Shown here one piece after another: positions 18,049-26,355 of a stretch of DNA of 64,000 nt (positions are counted from its first letter, which is position 1; each line of letters begins with the position of its first letter). Source of the stretch: Denitrobaculum sp965225735. GTDB taxonomy: Bacteria > Pseudomonadota > Alphaproteobacteria > Kiloniellales > Kiloniellaceae. The stretch lies in the NCBI GenBank assembly GCA_965225735.1, contig CBDDBN010000028.1:467126-531125 (forward strand), given 5' to 3'. The translations under genes and the position numbers were made by a program. The notes below the pieces were generated by a model. The model did no database searches and was not told the DNA's origin. It saw only the letters and a list, made by a program, of their open reading frames with translations.

Positions 18049-18832
18049 TCATCGCCTCACGCACAGGGCCATAGGAAAAGAGCGAGACGATCTCGGCCGG
18101 ACAGGACTTATAGAGTGAAACGACATTTCCGATGACGAAGAGTACGGGTCCTTTCAAACGTGCGCGGGCGACGTCCGTCGAAACATTCTCAAGCCGCGAG
18201 AAGATCCGCCGTTCGTCAGGCGTAGTGGCACTGGCAATGGCCATAACCGGCAGCGAGGTCGGCATTCCCTTTTCCAGCAGCCGCGTCGCAATTTCCCGTA
18301 TGTTTGCCGCTCCCATGTAGACCACCAGCGTGGTCTGAGCATCGGCCAGGCTTGCCCAATCCAGATCGAGCGGCAGGTCGCCACGGCAATGCCCGGTGAC
18401 ATAGCGGACTCCGGTTGCAAGGCCACGATGGGTCAAGGGCACGCCCGTTACAGCGGCTGCGCCTTGCGCCGCAGTGATGCCGGGTACGATCTCGACCGGG
18501 ATACCGGCGGCATGCAGTGCCGCTGCTTCTTCGGAGCCCCGCCCGAAAATAGAAGGATCGCCGCCTTTTAAGCGAACGACGGTTTGTCCTGCTCGCCCCA
18601 GTTCGACAAGAATTTGATTGATTCTCTCCTGAGGCACAGGGTGGTGCTTCGGCGCTTTGCCCACAGGGATTCCGCAGGCGGTCGCTGGAATCAATGCGAG
18701 AACCCGGTCGGAGACCAGACGGTCATAAACCACCGTCTGCGCAAGCCCCAACAGACGAACCGCCTTTATCGTCAGCAATTCAGGGTCGCCTGGTCCAGCG
18801 CCAACCAGGTATACCCGCCCCTGCTTTTTCAT
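18041..18832 (-). CDS. nirE: NirE: uroporphyrinogen-III C-methyltransferase
   Basis: A 263-residue single-domain SUMT. It has the CobA-type opening VYLVGAGPGDPELLT, RLKGGDPSIFGRG near residue 88, EIVPGITAAQGAAA near 114, and LTHRG near 133. It makes two SAM-dependent methylations to form precorrin-2, the entry point to siroheme and then heme d1. There is no fused dehydrogenase/chelatase domain as in CysG, so precorrin-2 oxidation must be done elsewhere; iron insertion could be done by the CbiX-like protein of this operon. Confidence 0.93.
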   Translation of the reverse strand: MKKQGRVYLVGAGPGDPELLTIKAVRLLGLAQTVVYDRLVSDRVLALIPATACGIPVGKAPKHHPVPQERINQILVELGRAGQTVVRLKGGDPSIFGRGSEEAAALHAAGIPVEIVPGITAAQGAAAVTGVPLTHRGLATGVRYVTGHCRGDLPLDLDWASLADAQTTLVVYMGAANIREIATRLLEKGMPTSLPVMAIASATTPDERRIFSRLENVSTDVARARLKGPVLFVIGNVVSLYKSCPAEIVSLFSYGPVREAMNA

Positions 18833-18862
18833 CGCGTCCTCCCTGGCAGTCGATTAGATCGA

Positions 18863-18882
18863 AGGGCGGCCGAAGCCGCCCT
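18863..18882 (-). promoter_or_regulatory. Stable UUCG-loop hairpin between nirS and nirE
   Basis: The intergenic DNA forms an 8-bp GC-rich stem closed by a UUCG tetraloop on the nir (minus) strand (AGGGCGGC-TTCG-GCCGCCCT). No T-run follows, so it is not a standard terminator. It would protect the nirS mRNA 3' end or weaken read-through, giving more NirS than d1-synthesis enzymes. Confidence 0.6.
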
Positions 18883-18894
18883 CCCCAGAGCACG

Positions 18895-20649
18895 TCAGTA
18901 AACGTCCTGACGTGTATTGAAGACGTTGAACTTACCGGTCGGCGTGATCAGTCGCGGATCCTTAATCACGTGCTTCATTTCAAGCGTCTTGTCGTCGACG
19001 ATCACAATCGCCGATTCCAAATCGCGGCCATTCCAGACCGAGAACCAAATCTCGTTGCCTTCCTTATTGAACTCACCCTGGACGACGCGCGGCTGTCCTT
19101 CGGCAACGCCCGCCCACTCGCCGATAGGAAGCACCGTGTATTCCGGCTCTTCCTGATCGAGTTCATCGACCTTGAAGACCGCAACCGAGGCTGAAATTTC
19201 GGCGTCGGGGTTCAAGGGCGCATCGACGTAGAGATGGTTCGAGGTCGGATGCGACTTCACGAAGAGTGAACCGCCACCCAAGGCATAAAGCTGCTGAACC
19301 ATCTTCCAGGCATGATCCGGGTGACCTTCAGGATCGGTTCCGATCAACGCGACCGTCTCGTCGCCCAGGTGCGAGGTTGCCCAGACAGGCCCGTACTTCG
19401 GATGCATCAGGTTGGCGCCGCGACCAGGGTGCGGTGTTTCACCTTCGCTTTCGAGAAGCGCCGTCAGCGTCCCTTCCTTGGTATCGATCACCGCGATCTT
19501 CCCGCGGGCGTTTGCGGCCGTCAGGAAGTAGCGCTTAGTCGAGTCGAAACCACCGTCATGCAGGAAACGTTCGGCTTCGATCTCAGTGACCTTCAGGTTT
19601 TTGATGTCCGAATAGTCGACCAGCAGGATCTTGCCGGTTTCCTTCACATTGACGATGAACTCGGGCCGGTAGTGAGAAGACACGATGGCCGCGACCCGCG
19701 GTTCCGGATGGTACTCTTGCGTGTCATAGACCATGCCCCGCGTGGAGACGATCTTCTTCGGCTCAAGAGTATCGCCATCCATGATGACGTATTGCGGCGG
19801 CCAATAGCTGCCAGCAATGGCGTACTTGTCTTCCCATCCCTTCATTTTAGAGGTCTCGACCGAGCGAGCTTCGGCGCCGACCTTGATCTGTGCGACCGTT
19901 GCAGGTGTCTCCATCCAGAGATCGATCATATTGATCAGAGCATCGCGGCCAATGACAAAGAGATAGCGACCCGAAGCCGAGATCCTCGAGATATGGACGG
20001 CATATCCGGTCTCGATTATGGCGTGGATCTCGTAGGTCTTGCCGTCGATCAACGCGATCTGACCGGAATCACGAAGGGTCACCGAGAAAAGATTGTCGAT
20101 GTCGATGTTGTTCATCTTTTCGCCCGGGCGTTGCTCGGGCGGAACCAAAACCTTCCAGGTCTCGCGCATCTCAGCCATGCCGAATTCCGGCGGCGCCGGC
20201 GGTTCGATCAGGAGATAGCGCGCCATGAGATCGATGTCTTCTTCACTGAACTCACCCGAGGTGCCCCAGTTGGGCATGCCGCCAGGGGAACCGAACTTGA
20301 TGAAGTCGCGCAGGTACTCGTAGCCGTTTTCACGGGTCAGGTCGGTGGTCAGCGGTTTGCCCGTCGCCCCCTTGCGTAAAACGCCATGACAACCGGCGCA
20401 GCGTTCGAAATAAATCGTGGTGGCTTTCTGGAACTCGGGTGGCGTGATCACCGGATCGCCGGGTTTTCGTCCCGGAATCTCGACATTGATCTGACCGAGC
20501 GTGGTCATACTTGGTTGATAGGCCCCTGCGGGGGTGTCTCCGTGTCCTTTGGGCTTTTCCTCTGCCGAAATCCCGGTCGCGGTAAAGGCCATCGGAATCG
20601 CGACACTCGCGAGGAGTGCGATCCTCCGGATTTCGCGAAAGCTGGTCAT
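18895..20649 (-). CDS. nirS: Cytochrome cd1 nitrite reductase NirS
   Basis: A 584-residue precursor with a signal peptide (about 1-29), a cytochrome c domain with CAGCH at 84-88, and the d1 propeller. Heme d1 ligand and catalytic histidines are visible in GYAVHISRISA (proximal His), VSSHYRPEF and GANLMHPKYG. It reduces nitrite to NO in the periplasm. It is the first gene of the leftward nir operon and divergent from nirI, with an FNR/DNR-type dyad in the 135-base gap. Length and motifs are complete. Confidence 0.97.
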   Translation of the reverse strand: MTSFREIRRIALLASVAIPMAFTATGISAEEKPKGHGDTPAGAYQPSMTTLGQINVEIPGRKPGDPVITPPEFQKATTIYFERCAGCHGVLRKGATGKPLTTDLTRENGYEYLRDFIKFGSPGGMPNWGTSGEFSEEDIDLMARYLLIEPPAPPEFGMAEMRETWKVLVPPEQRPGEKMNNIDIDNLFSVTLRDSGQIALIDGKTYEIHAIIETGYAVHISRISASGRYLFVIGRDALINMIDLWMETPATVAQIKVGAEARSVETSKMKGWEDKYAIAGSYWPPQYVIMDGDTLEPKKIVSTRGMVYDTQEYHPEPRVAAIVSSHYRPEFIVNVKETGKILLVDYSDIKNLKVTEIEAERFLHDGGFDSTKRYFLTAANARGKIAVIDTKEGTLTALLESEGETPHPGRGANLMHPKYGPVWATSHLGDETVALIGTDPEGHPDHAWKMVQQLYALGGGSLFVKSHPTSNHLYVDAPLNPDAEISASVAVFKVDELDQEEPEYTVLPIGEWAGVAEGQPRVVQGEFNKEGNEIWFSVWNGRDLESAIVIVDDKTLEMKHVIKDPRLITPTGKFNVFNTRQDVY

Positions 20650-20711
20650 GCCAGTGTACTCCGTTGCGCTGGTGAGGCGTTTCGGAGCATGACCAACTCA
20701 TCGTCCTGCCG

Positions 20712-20729
20712 CCTTGACTTTGGTTAAGG
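20712..20729. promoter_or_regulatory. FNR/DNR-type box between nirS and nirI
   Basis: CCTTGACTTTGGTTAAGG is a dyad with half-sites CTTGAC and CTTAAC. It lies 63 bases from the nirS start and 56 from the nirI start. The same TTGAC-TTT-GTTAAGG pattern recurs before norC at 33270-33286. Probable target of the Crp/Fnr protein encoded at 39364-40083. Confidence 0.75.
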
Positions 20730-20784
20730 CAGCCAGTTCAGCGCAGAGACAATCTCCGAAACCTGTCAAATCGCGGAGTGTCAG

Positions 20785-22878
20785 ATGCGGCACGCAAAGT
20801 CTCCGCCGCTTTCATTTTTGCTGTCATTAACGATCGCTCTGCTAATCGCACCGCTATCTGCCCTTGCGCTCGATGGCTTCCTGTCGGACCAAGACGTCAA
20901 GCTCCCCGTTGTTTCGGAGGACCAGGCGACTAGACTTTTCCAAAGTCAATCTCCATTACGTTTGCAGCGTGAAGAATTGGATTTACCGGGTTGGTCCGTT
21001 ACATCCGGGGCAGAAGCCATCGGCTATATCGCTTCCACCTGGGAGGTCGCGAAATCCGTCGGATACTCGGGACGTCCCATCGACATCCTCGTCGCGGTAA
21101 CTCTGGATGGCCGGATCGCCGGCGCAGAACTCATCCGGCACAACGAACCGATCCTTACGCTTGGAATTTCCACCAGCGATATTGCCCGCTATGTGGACGA
21201 CTTTGCCGGTATCGATCTGAGGGCACCTCAAACGACAAGCTTCGGCGAACGGTCGGATCTGCCCGACATTATTTCCCGTGCGACGGTCTCTACGGGCGTG
21301 ATACGCGACGCCATTCTGCGTACCGCGAGAACCGTTGCCCTTCAGCGTGGTTTCGTCGGCAACACAGGCGCAGCAATTGATCGCGTCAGCTTTGAGGCCC
21401 TGTCATGGGACAGTTTGAAGAACCTCGGCGCTCTCGCCCAAACGACCGTCACCCTGGATCAAGCGCGCGCGGCCCTCGCCGCCGCCAAGGTCCAAGTTCC
21501 CGAAGGCAAAGCACCTTTTCTCGATCTTTGGACCGGGATCCTCGACCCACCGAGCATCGGTCGCAACCTACTCGGTCAGCATCTCTACAGCAGGACCATG
21601 GCAGTTATCACACCTGGCGACACAGCGCTGTTCGTCGCGTCCCGCGGTTTGCATTCTCACAGAGGTACTGCCTGGCGGCGCAGCGGAATCTTCGAAAGGA
21701 TTGAGGTTATCCAGGATAACGACGTGATCTCCTTAAGCGCCGAAGGCTATCTGCGGATCGATCGCCTCGCGGTCGACGGCGGTCCCAAATTCAAAGAGCT
21801 CAGCGTCTTTTCCCTGTCCGCGACGCAGTTCGATCCGGCCCGGCCTTTTCGCGTCGAGATCACTGCGAGTCGCAAGACCGCCGGCGGCGGCGAAGTCTCC
21901 ATGAAGATCCCGTTGGATTATCAGTTGCCTGCTCGGTTTAGACTGGCGCCGGTCGCCCTGCCCGAAAGCGAACCGCTTTGGGTTTCCGCGTGGCAGGATA
22001 AACGAATACAGGTGGCAGGCATCGTTCTGATGCTGGCGACCCTCGCTGCGATCCTGTTCTTTCAGTCGGCCTTCGTGCGCCGGCCCGCTCTTTGGCGCTG
22101 GGGCCGAATGGGATTCCTGACGGTGACACTGGTCTGGCTCGGTTGGATCGCCGGTGGGCAGCTTTCGGTCGTTCAGGTGGTCGCCTTCCTTCACTCTCTT
22201 TTGACCGGATTCCGTTGGGAGACGTTCCTGATCGAGCCTGTCATCTTCATCCTCTGGGGCTTTGTCGCGCTCGGCCTGCTGTTTTGGGGGCGCGGTGTCT
22301 ACTGCGGCTGGCTCTGCCCATTCGGTGCACTGCAGGAGATCACCAACGAGATCGCACAGCGCCTGAAGGTTCCACAGATCGAAGTGCCCTTCGTGGTGCA
22401 GGAACGGCTTTGGGCAATAAAATACACCCTCTTCGTCGCAATTCTCGGTCTGTCCTTTTATTCCATGGAGCAGGCTCTGATCCTGGCCGAGATCGAGCCT
22501 TTTAAGACCGCGATGTCCATGCGTTTCGAACGCGCCTGGCCTTTTGTGCTTTTCGTCATCGCGCTCCTGTTGGCCGGACTGTTCATCGAGCGCTTCTACT
22601 GCCGTTATCTCTGCCCCCTCGGCGCCGCGCTGGCCATTCCGGCCAAGCTCAAACTCTTCGACTGGCTGCGCCGCCGTTCTCAATGCGGCCGCGAGTGCCG
22701 GCTCTGCGAACACAAATGCACTGTGGGGGCCATCGATCCCATCGGCCGCATCAACCCGAATGAGTGTGTTCTCTGTCTACGATGCCAAATGATCTATCAC
22801 GACCCTATGAGCTGTACGATCCTCAAACGGCGGGCGGCACGCGGCAAAAGAGCCCCTACACCGCAAAGCACTCAGTAA
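20785..22878 (+). CDS. nirI: NirI: NosR/NirI-family membrane flavo-iron-sulfur protein
   Basis: A 697-residue membrane protein with signal-like N terminus, a periplasmic FMN-binding domain (SRATVSTGV near 170), about five to six membrane helices from residue 400, two cysteine motifs CGWLCPFGALQE and CRYLCPLGAA, and a C-terminal 2[4Fe-4S] module (CGRECRLCEHKC, NECVLCLRCQ). Paralogous to NosR at 24151. Its place divergent from nirS is that of Paracoccus nirI, which is needed for nirS expression or activity. The stop overlaps the nnrS start (TAATG). Confidence 0.9.
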   Translation: MRHAKSPPLSFLLSLTIALLIAPLSALALDGFLSDQDVKLPVVSEDQATRLFQSQSPLRLQREELDLPGWSVTSGAEAIGYIASTWEVAKSVGYSGRPIDILVAVTLDGRIAGAELIRHNEPILTLGISTSDIARYVDDFAGIDLRAPQTTSFGERSDLPDIISRATVSTGVIRDAILRTARTVALQRGFVGNTGAAIDRVSFEALSWDSLKNLGALAQTTVTLDQARAALAAAKVQVPEGKAPFLDLWTGILDPPSIGRNLLGQHLYSRTMAVITPGDTALFVASRGLHSHRGTAWRRSGIFERIEVIQDNDVISLSAEGYLRIDRLAVDGGPKFKELSVFSLSATQFDPARPFRVEITASRKTAGGGEVSMKIPLDYQLPARFRLAPVALPESEPLWVSAWQDKRIQVAGIVLMLATLAAILFFQSAFVRRPALWRWGRMGFLTVTLVWLGWIAGGQLSVVQVVAFLHSLLTGFRWETFLIEPVIFILWGFVALGLLFWGRGVYCGWLCPFGALQEITNEIAQRLKVPQIEVPFVVQERLWAIKYTLFVAILGLSFYSMEQALILAEIEPFKTAMSMRFERAWPFVLFVIALLLAGLFIERFYCRYLCPLGAALAIPAKLKLFDWLRRRSQCGRECRLCEHKCTVGAIDPIGRINPNECVLCLRCQMIYHDPMSCTILKRRAARGKRAPTPQSTQ

Positions 22879-24086
22879 TGAAAGTTCTGCATACGCTCTT
22901 CAGCGAAGGTTTCCGCATCTTCTTTCTCGCTGCCGGTCTTTTCGCCGTTATCTCAGTCGGGCTCTGGATTGCCTGGCTAGGCATCCATGCCGCGGGCGGA
23001 ATCGTGACGCGCATGCCCTTTGCGCCGCCGCCGCACCTTTGGCACGCCCATGAAATGATCTTCGGTTACGCAGGCGCCGCACTTGGCGGGTTCTTCCTGA
23101 CCGCAGTTCCAAGCTGGACCGGCACCACCGCGGCCAGGCACCTTTTCGTCGCAACAGCATCAGGTCTTTGGTTGGCCGGACGCCTCGCCATCTGGTGGTC
23201 GGGTTCAATCGATCCCCTTATCGTCGCTCTCATCGATCTGGCCTTTCTGCCGCTCTTGGCGAGCAAGATCGCCAGCCAACTCTTTCGAAGACCTAAGCCA
23301 CAGAACCTCCTGTTTCTTCTTCTCCTCACCTTGATATGGAGTGGCAATCTCCTGGTGCATTTGGAATGGATGGAAATGATCGAAGATGGAGTCTGGCCAG
23401 GATTGCGTCTTGGGCTGCTCGGTATTGCTGCGATGATTACCGTCCTGGGCGGGCGTATCACCCCTGCCTTTACGCGCAATGCCATGACCCGCAAAGGCAT
23501 AGAGAACGGCCTCCCCAAATCTCACAGCGCACTTGAGGCCATCGGCATCGCCTCTGGCGTCCTACTGCCACTGCTATTGGTCTTCGGCACTCGCCATAGT
23601 GCCGTTGCCGCTATAGCCATAATCGCAGGCTTCGCTCAGTTGGGGCGTCTGGCCGGTTGGCGCAGTTTCTGGACTATCCGGCAACCTATCCTTTGGTCTC
23701 TGCATCTCGGGTTCGCCATGCTCGCGGCAGGCTACATTACGCTGGGGTTTTCCTATTTGGACATGATCAGCGAGGTGGCGGCCCTGCATCTTCTAGGGAT
23801 CGGTGCGGTGGGTGGTATGACCCTCGCTGTTATGAGCCGGGCTATTCTGGGTCATTCAGGCCGCCCCCTTACCGTCAGCCCCGCCATTGCACTCGCCTAC
23901 CTTTGCGTTGCGGCGGCGGCGCTAGTGCGGGCGAGCGGCTCAATTGCGGGTCTCGGCTGGTACAACACCGCGATGCTGATCTCCGGTGGGCTCTGGATTG
24001 TTGCCTTTACGATCTTCGTCGCCGTTTATTTTCCTATGGTGATCGAGACTCGATCCAAAAAGACGAAAAGCCCTTCAACCTCTTGA
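22878..24086 (+). CDS. nnrS: NnrS-family heme-copper membrane protein
   Basis: About 402 residues with about 12 membrane helices. The family's His motif LWHAHEMIFGYAGAALGGF is near residue 54, with further conserved parts GGRITPAFTRNA and HLLGIGAVGGMTLAVMSR. NnrS proteins are linked to tolerance of NO and its by-products. The ATG at 22878 (overlapping the nirI stop) begins at MKVLHTLFSEGFR, the normal family start; an earlier in-frame ATG at 22764 would lie inside nirI. The stop lies inside the FNR-type dyad that precedes nosR. Confidence 0.92.
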   Translation: MKVLHTLFSEGFRIFFLAAGLFAVISVGLWIAWLGIHAAGGIVTRMPFAPPPHLWHAHEMIFGYAGAALGGFFLTAVPSWTGTTAARHLFVATASGLWLAGRLAIWWSGSIDPLIVALIDLAFLPLLASKIASQLFRRPKPQNLLFLLLLTLIWSGNLLVHLEWMEMIEDGVWPGLRLGLLGIAAMITVLGGRITPAFTRNAMTRKGIENGLPKSHSALEAIGIASGVLLPLLLVFGTRHSAVAAIAIIAGFAQLGRLAGWRSFWTIRQPILWSLHLGFAMLAAGYITLGFSYLDMISEVAALHLLGIGAVGGMTLAVMSRAILGHSGRPLTVSPAIALAYLCVAAAALVRASGSIAGLGWYNTAMLISGGLWIVAFTIFVAVYFPMVIETRSKKTKSPSTS

Positions 24087-24097
24087 CGCAAGTCAAG
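24082..24097 (+). promoter_or_regulatory. Perfect FNR/DNR-type palindrome before nosR
   Basis: CTTGACGCAAGTCAAG has exact 6-base arms around GCAA and fits TTGA-N6-TCAA. It lies 54 bases before the nosR start and includes the nnrS stop codon, so the nos operon has its own promoter inside the end of nnrS. Confidence 0.85.
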
Positions 24098-24150
24098 GAG
24101 TAGCAGGCTGGAAGCGAGCAAAGTGCGCTCAGTTGAATGGAGAAATCTCC

Positions 24151-26355
24151 ATGCGCCTGATGCGCCTATTTCATTGCCTAACCGTTGGCTTGTGTTTTTC
24201 ACTGCTGCTTTTCGCGGCCAGTGACAGTCTGCGTGCAGCCAGTGGAGCGCCGGAACTTCCCCGCTTTCTGGGCAAACTCGAAGCAAGCGATCTGCTGCCA
24301 GGCGCTACAGGATTCGGCAACCTGCGTGACGATGTTCCTGTCGCACCGATTCTGAAGGACGGGGAAACGCTCGGCTGGGCTTTTCTGACGTCGGACTTTG
24401 TTGGCACCACAGGTTATTCCGGCAAACCCATCCATGTGGTGGCTGCGATCTCCCCTGACGCAGTTCTGACGGGCGTGCGGCTGGTCGAGCATTCCGAACC
24501 CATCGTTCTGATCGGCATTCCAGACGCGAAGGTACAGCGCCTCACGGAAGGCTATGCGGGACTGGACCTCAAAGCGGAAGCCGAAGCCGGCGGATCGGCG
24601 CACGAACTGGACATTATATCCGGCGCGACCGTTACCATCATGGTGATCGATGATTCCATCGTGCGCGCTGGCCTGAAGGTTGCCCGCGCGCTGGGTCTTG
24701 GCGGCCTCGCACCGCGGGTCGCAGCGCAGCGTCGGGAAATCGACAAGAGTCTTCAGACGACATACGACTGGGCGACGCTGGAGGGAGACGGCTCAGTTCG
24801 CAGTCTTACGCTGGACATCGGTCAGATCAATGCTGCCTTCGCGTCTTCCGGTGACGAACGGGCAGCCGCCCGGCCTGAAAAAGGACCAGACACCGACAGC
24901 TTTATCAGCATGAGAGCCGCCGTGGTATCCATCCCCTCCATTGGCCGCAGCCTACTTGGGGAAGCCGAATACGCGAACTTGACCAAATGGCTGGAAGACG
25001 GAGAAGAAGCGATCCTTGTCGCCGCCAGCGGACGCTACTCCTTCAAGGGGTCAGGCTACGTACGCGGTGGGATCTTTGATCGGATCCAATTGATCCAAGG
25101 GGATAGTTCGGTTCGCTTCTTTGACAAGCAGCATCGCAGACTTGGCGAAGTCGCCGCAGAAGGTGCCCCCAGCTTCACCGAGCTCGATCTCTTCAAGATT
25201 CCGGCCGATGCGGAATTCGATCCGGCAGCGCCCTGGCGGCTGCAACTCCTGGCGCAACGCGCCGTCGGGCCGGTCGAGAAGAGTTTCCTGACATTCGACC
25301 TCGGCTACCGGCTTCCCGAACGCTATCTCCTCCCTCTCGCGCCGCCTCTGGTCGAAGCGCCTGAAGAAGAGGCCGCCGCCAAGGCAGCGCTCTGGCAACG
25401 GATCTGGCGCGATCGGCGTTTCGAAGTCGCCGGCCTCATCGTGATGCTTAGCGTCCTGACCGTGGTTTTCTTCTTTCAGTTCCAGGCAACTAGAAACGAG
25501 CGTGTGCTGTTCTGGTTCCGCATGGGGTATCTGACGGTCACGCTGGTGTTTCTCGGCTGGTATGCCAACGCCCAACTCTCCGTGGTCAACCTCATGGCGC
25601 TCGGCGGGGCGTTGAAAGAGGGCTTTACCTGGGACGCATTCCTGCTCGATCCGATGATCTTCATTCTTTGGTTCTCGGTCGCGGCTGCGCTGGTCTTTTG
25701 GGGACGAGGCGCCTACTGCGGCTGGCTCTGCCCCTTTGGGGCTCTGCAGGAGTTGACCAATCGGATCGGCCGCCTGTTCAAAATCCCGCAGTGGGAACTG
25801 CCCTGGGGCCTGCACGAGCGGCTCTGGCCGGCCAAATACATGATTTTCTTTGGCCTGTTCGGCATCTCCTTGGCCTCCATTCCTTTGGCTGAAACCTACG
25901 CCGAGGTCGAACCCTTTAAGACGGCAATCATCCTGAAGTTCGCGCGGGAATGGCCTTTCGTGACCTTCGCGGTGATCCTGCTGATCGTTGGATTGTTCGT
26001 CGAGCGTTTCTATTGCCGCTATCTCTGCCCGCTCGGCGCCGCCCTCGCGATTCCGGCCCGGATTCGCATGTTCGACTGGCTCAAGCGCTATCACGAATGC
26101 GGACATCCCTGCCGGACCTGCGCGAACGAGTGCCCGGTGCAGGCGATCCATCCGACAGGCGAGATCAATCCCAACGAATGTGTCAACTGCCTGCACTGCC
26201 AGGTGCTCTATCAGTCCGGCGGTAAATGCCCGGTCGTCATCAAGAAATTGAAACGGCACGCGACGATGGTCGCGCGCAATAAGGAGAGTGCGGAGGCCCT
26301 GGAACGGGCGTTCGGCGCGGCTCGCATCCCACAGAAGGAGGGAACAAATGTCTGA
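24151..26355 (+). CDS. nosR: NosR: flavo-iron-sulfur electron donor/regulator of N2O reductase
   Basis: About 734 residues: signal peptide, periplasmic FMN domain with the covalent flavin motif SGATVT (Thr) near residue 154, membrane part from about 420, CGWLCPFGALQE and CRYLCPLGAALA motifs, and a C-terminal ferredoxin-like module (CGHPCRTCANEC, NECVNCLHCQ). It is needed for nos expression and for electron flow to NosZ. ATG 24151 is preferred to 24133 because GGAGA lies just upstream. The stop overlaps the nosZ start by eight bases. Confidence 0.95.
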   Translation: MRLMRLFHCLTVGLCFSLLLFAASDSLRAASGAPELPRFLGKLEASDLLPGATGFGNLRDDVPVAPILKDGETLGWAFLTSDFVGTTGYSGKPIHVVAAISPDAVLTGVRLVEHSEPIVLIGIPDAKVQRLTEGYAGLDLKAEAEAGGSAHELDIISGATVTIMVIDDSIVRAGLKVARALGLGGLAPRVAAQRREIDKSLQTTYDWATLEGDGSVRSLTLDIGQINAAFASSGDERAAARPEKGPDTDSFISMRAAVVSIPSIGRSLLGEAEYANLTKWLEDGEEAILVAASGRYSFKGSGYVRGGIFDRIQLIQGDSSVRFFDKQHRRLGEVAAEGAPSFTELDLFKIPADAEFDPAAPWRLQLLAQRAVGPVEKSFLTFDLGYRLPERYLLPLAPPLVEAPEEEAAAKAALWQRIWRDRRFEVAGLIVMLSVLTVVFFFQFQATRNERVLFWFRMGYLTVTLVFLGWYANAQLSVVNLMALGGALKEGFTWDAFLLDPMIFILWFSVAAALVFWGRGAYCGWLCPFGALQELTNRIGRLFKIPQWELPWGLHERLWPAKYMIFFGLFGISLASIPLAETYAEVEPFKTAIILKFAREWPFVTFAVILLIVGLFVERFYCRYLCPLGAALAIPARIRMFDWLKRYHECGHPCRTCANECPVQAIHPTGEINPNECVNCLHCQVLYQSGGKCPVVIKKLKRHATMVARNKESAEALERAFGAARIPQKEGTNV

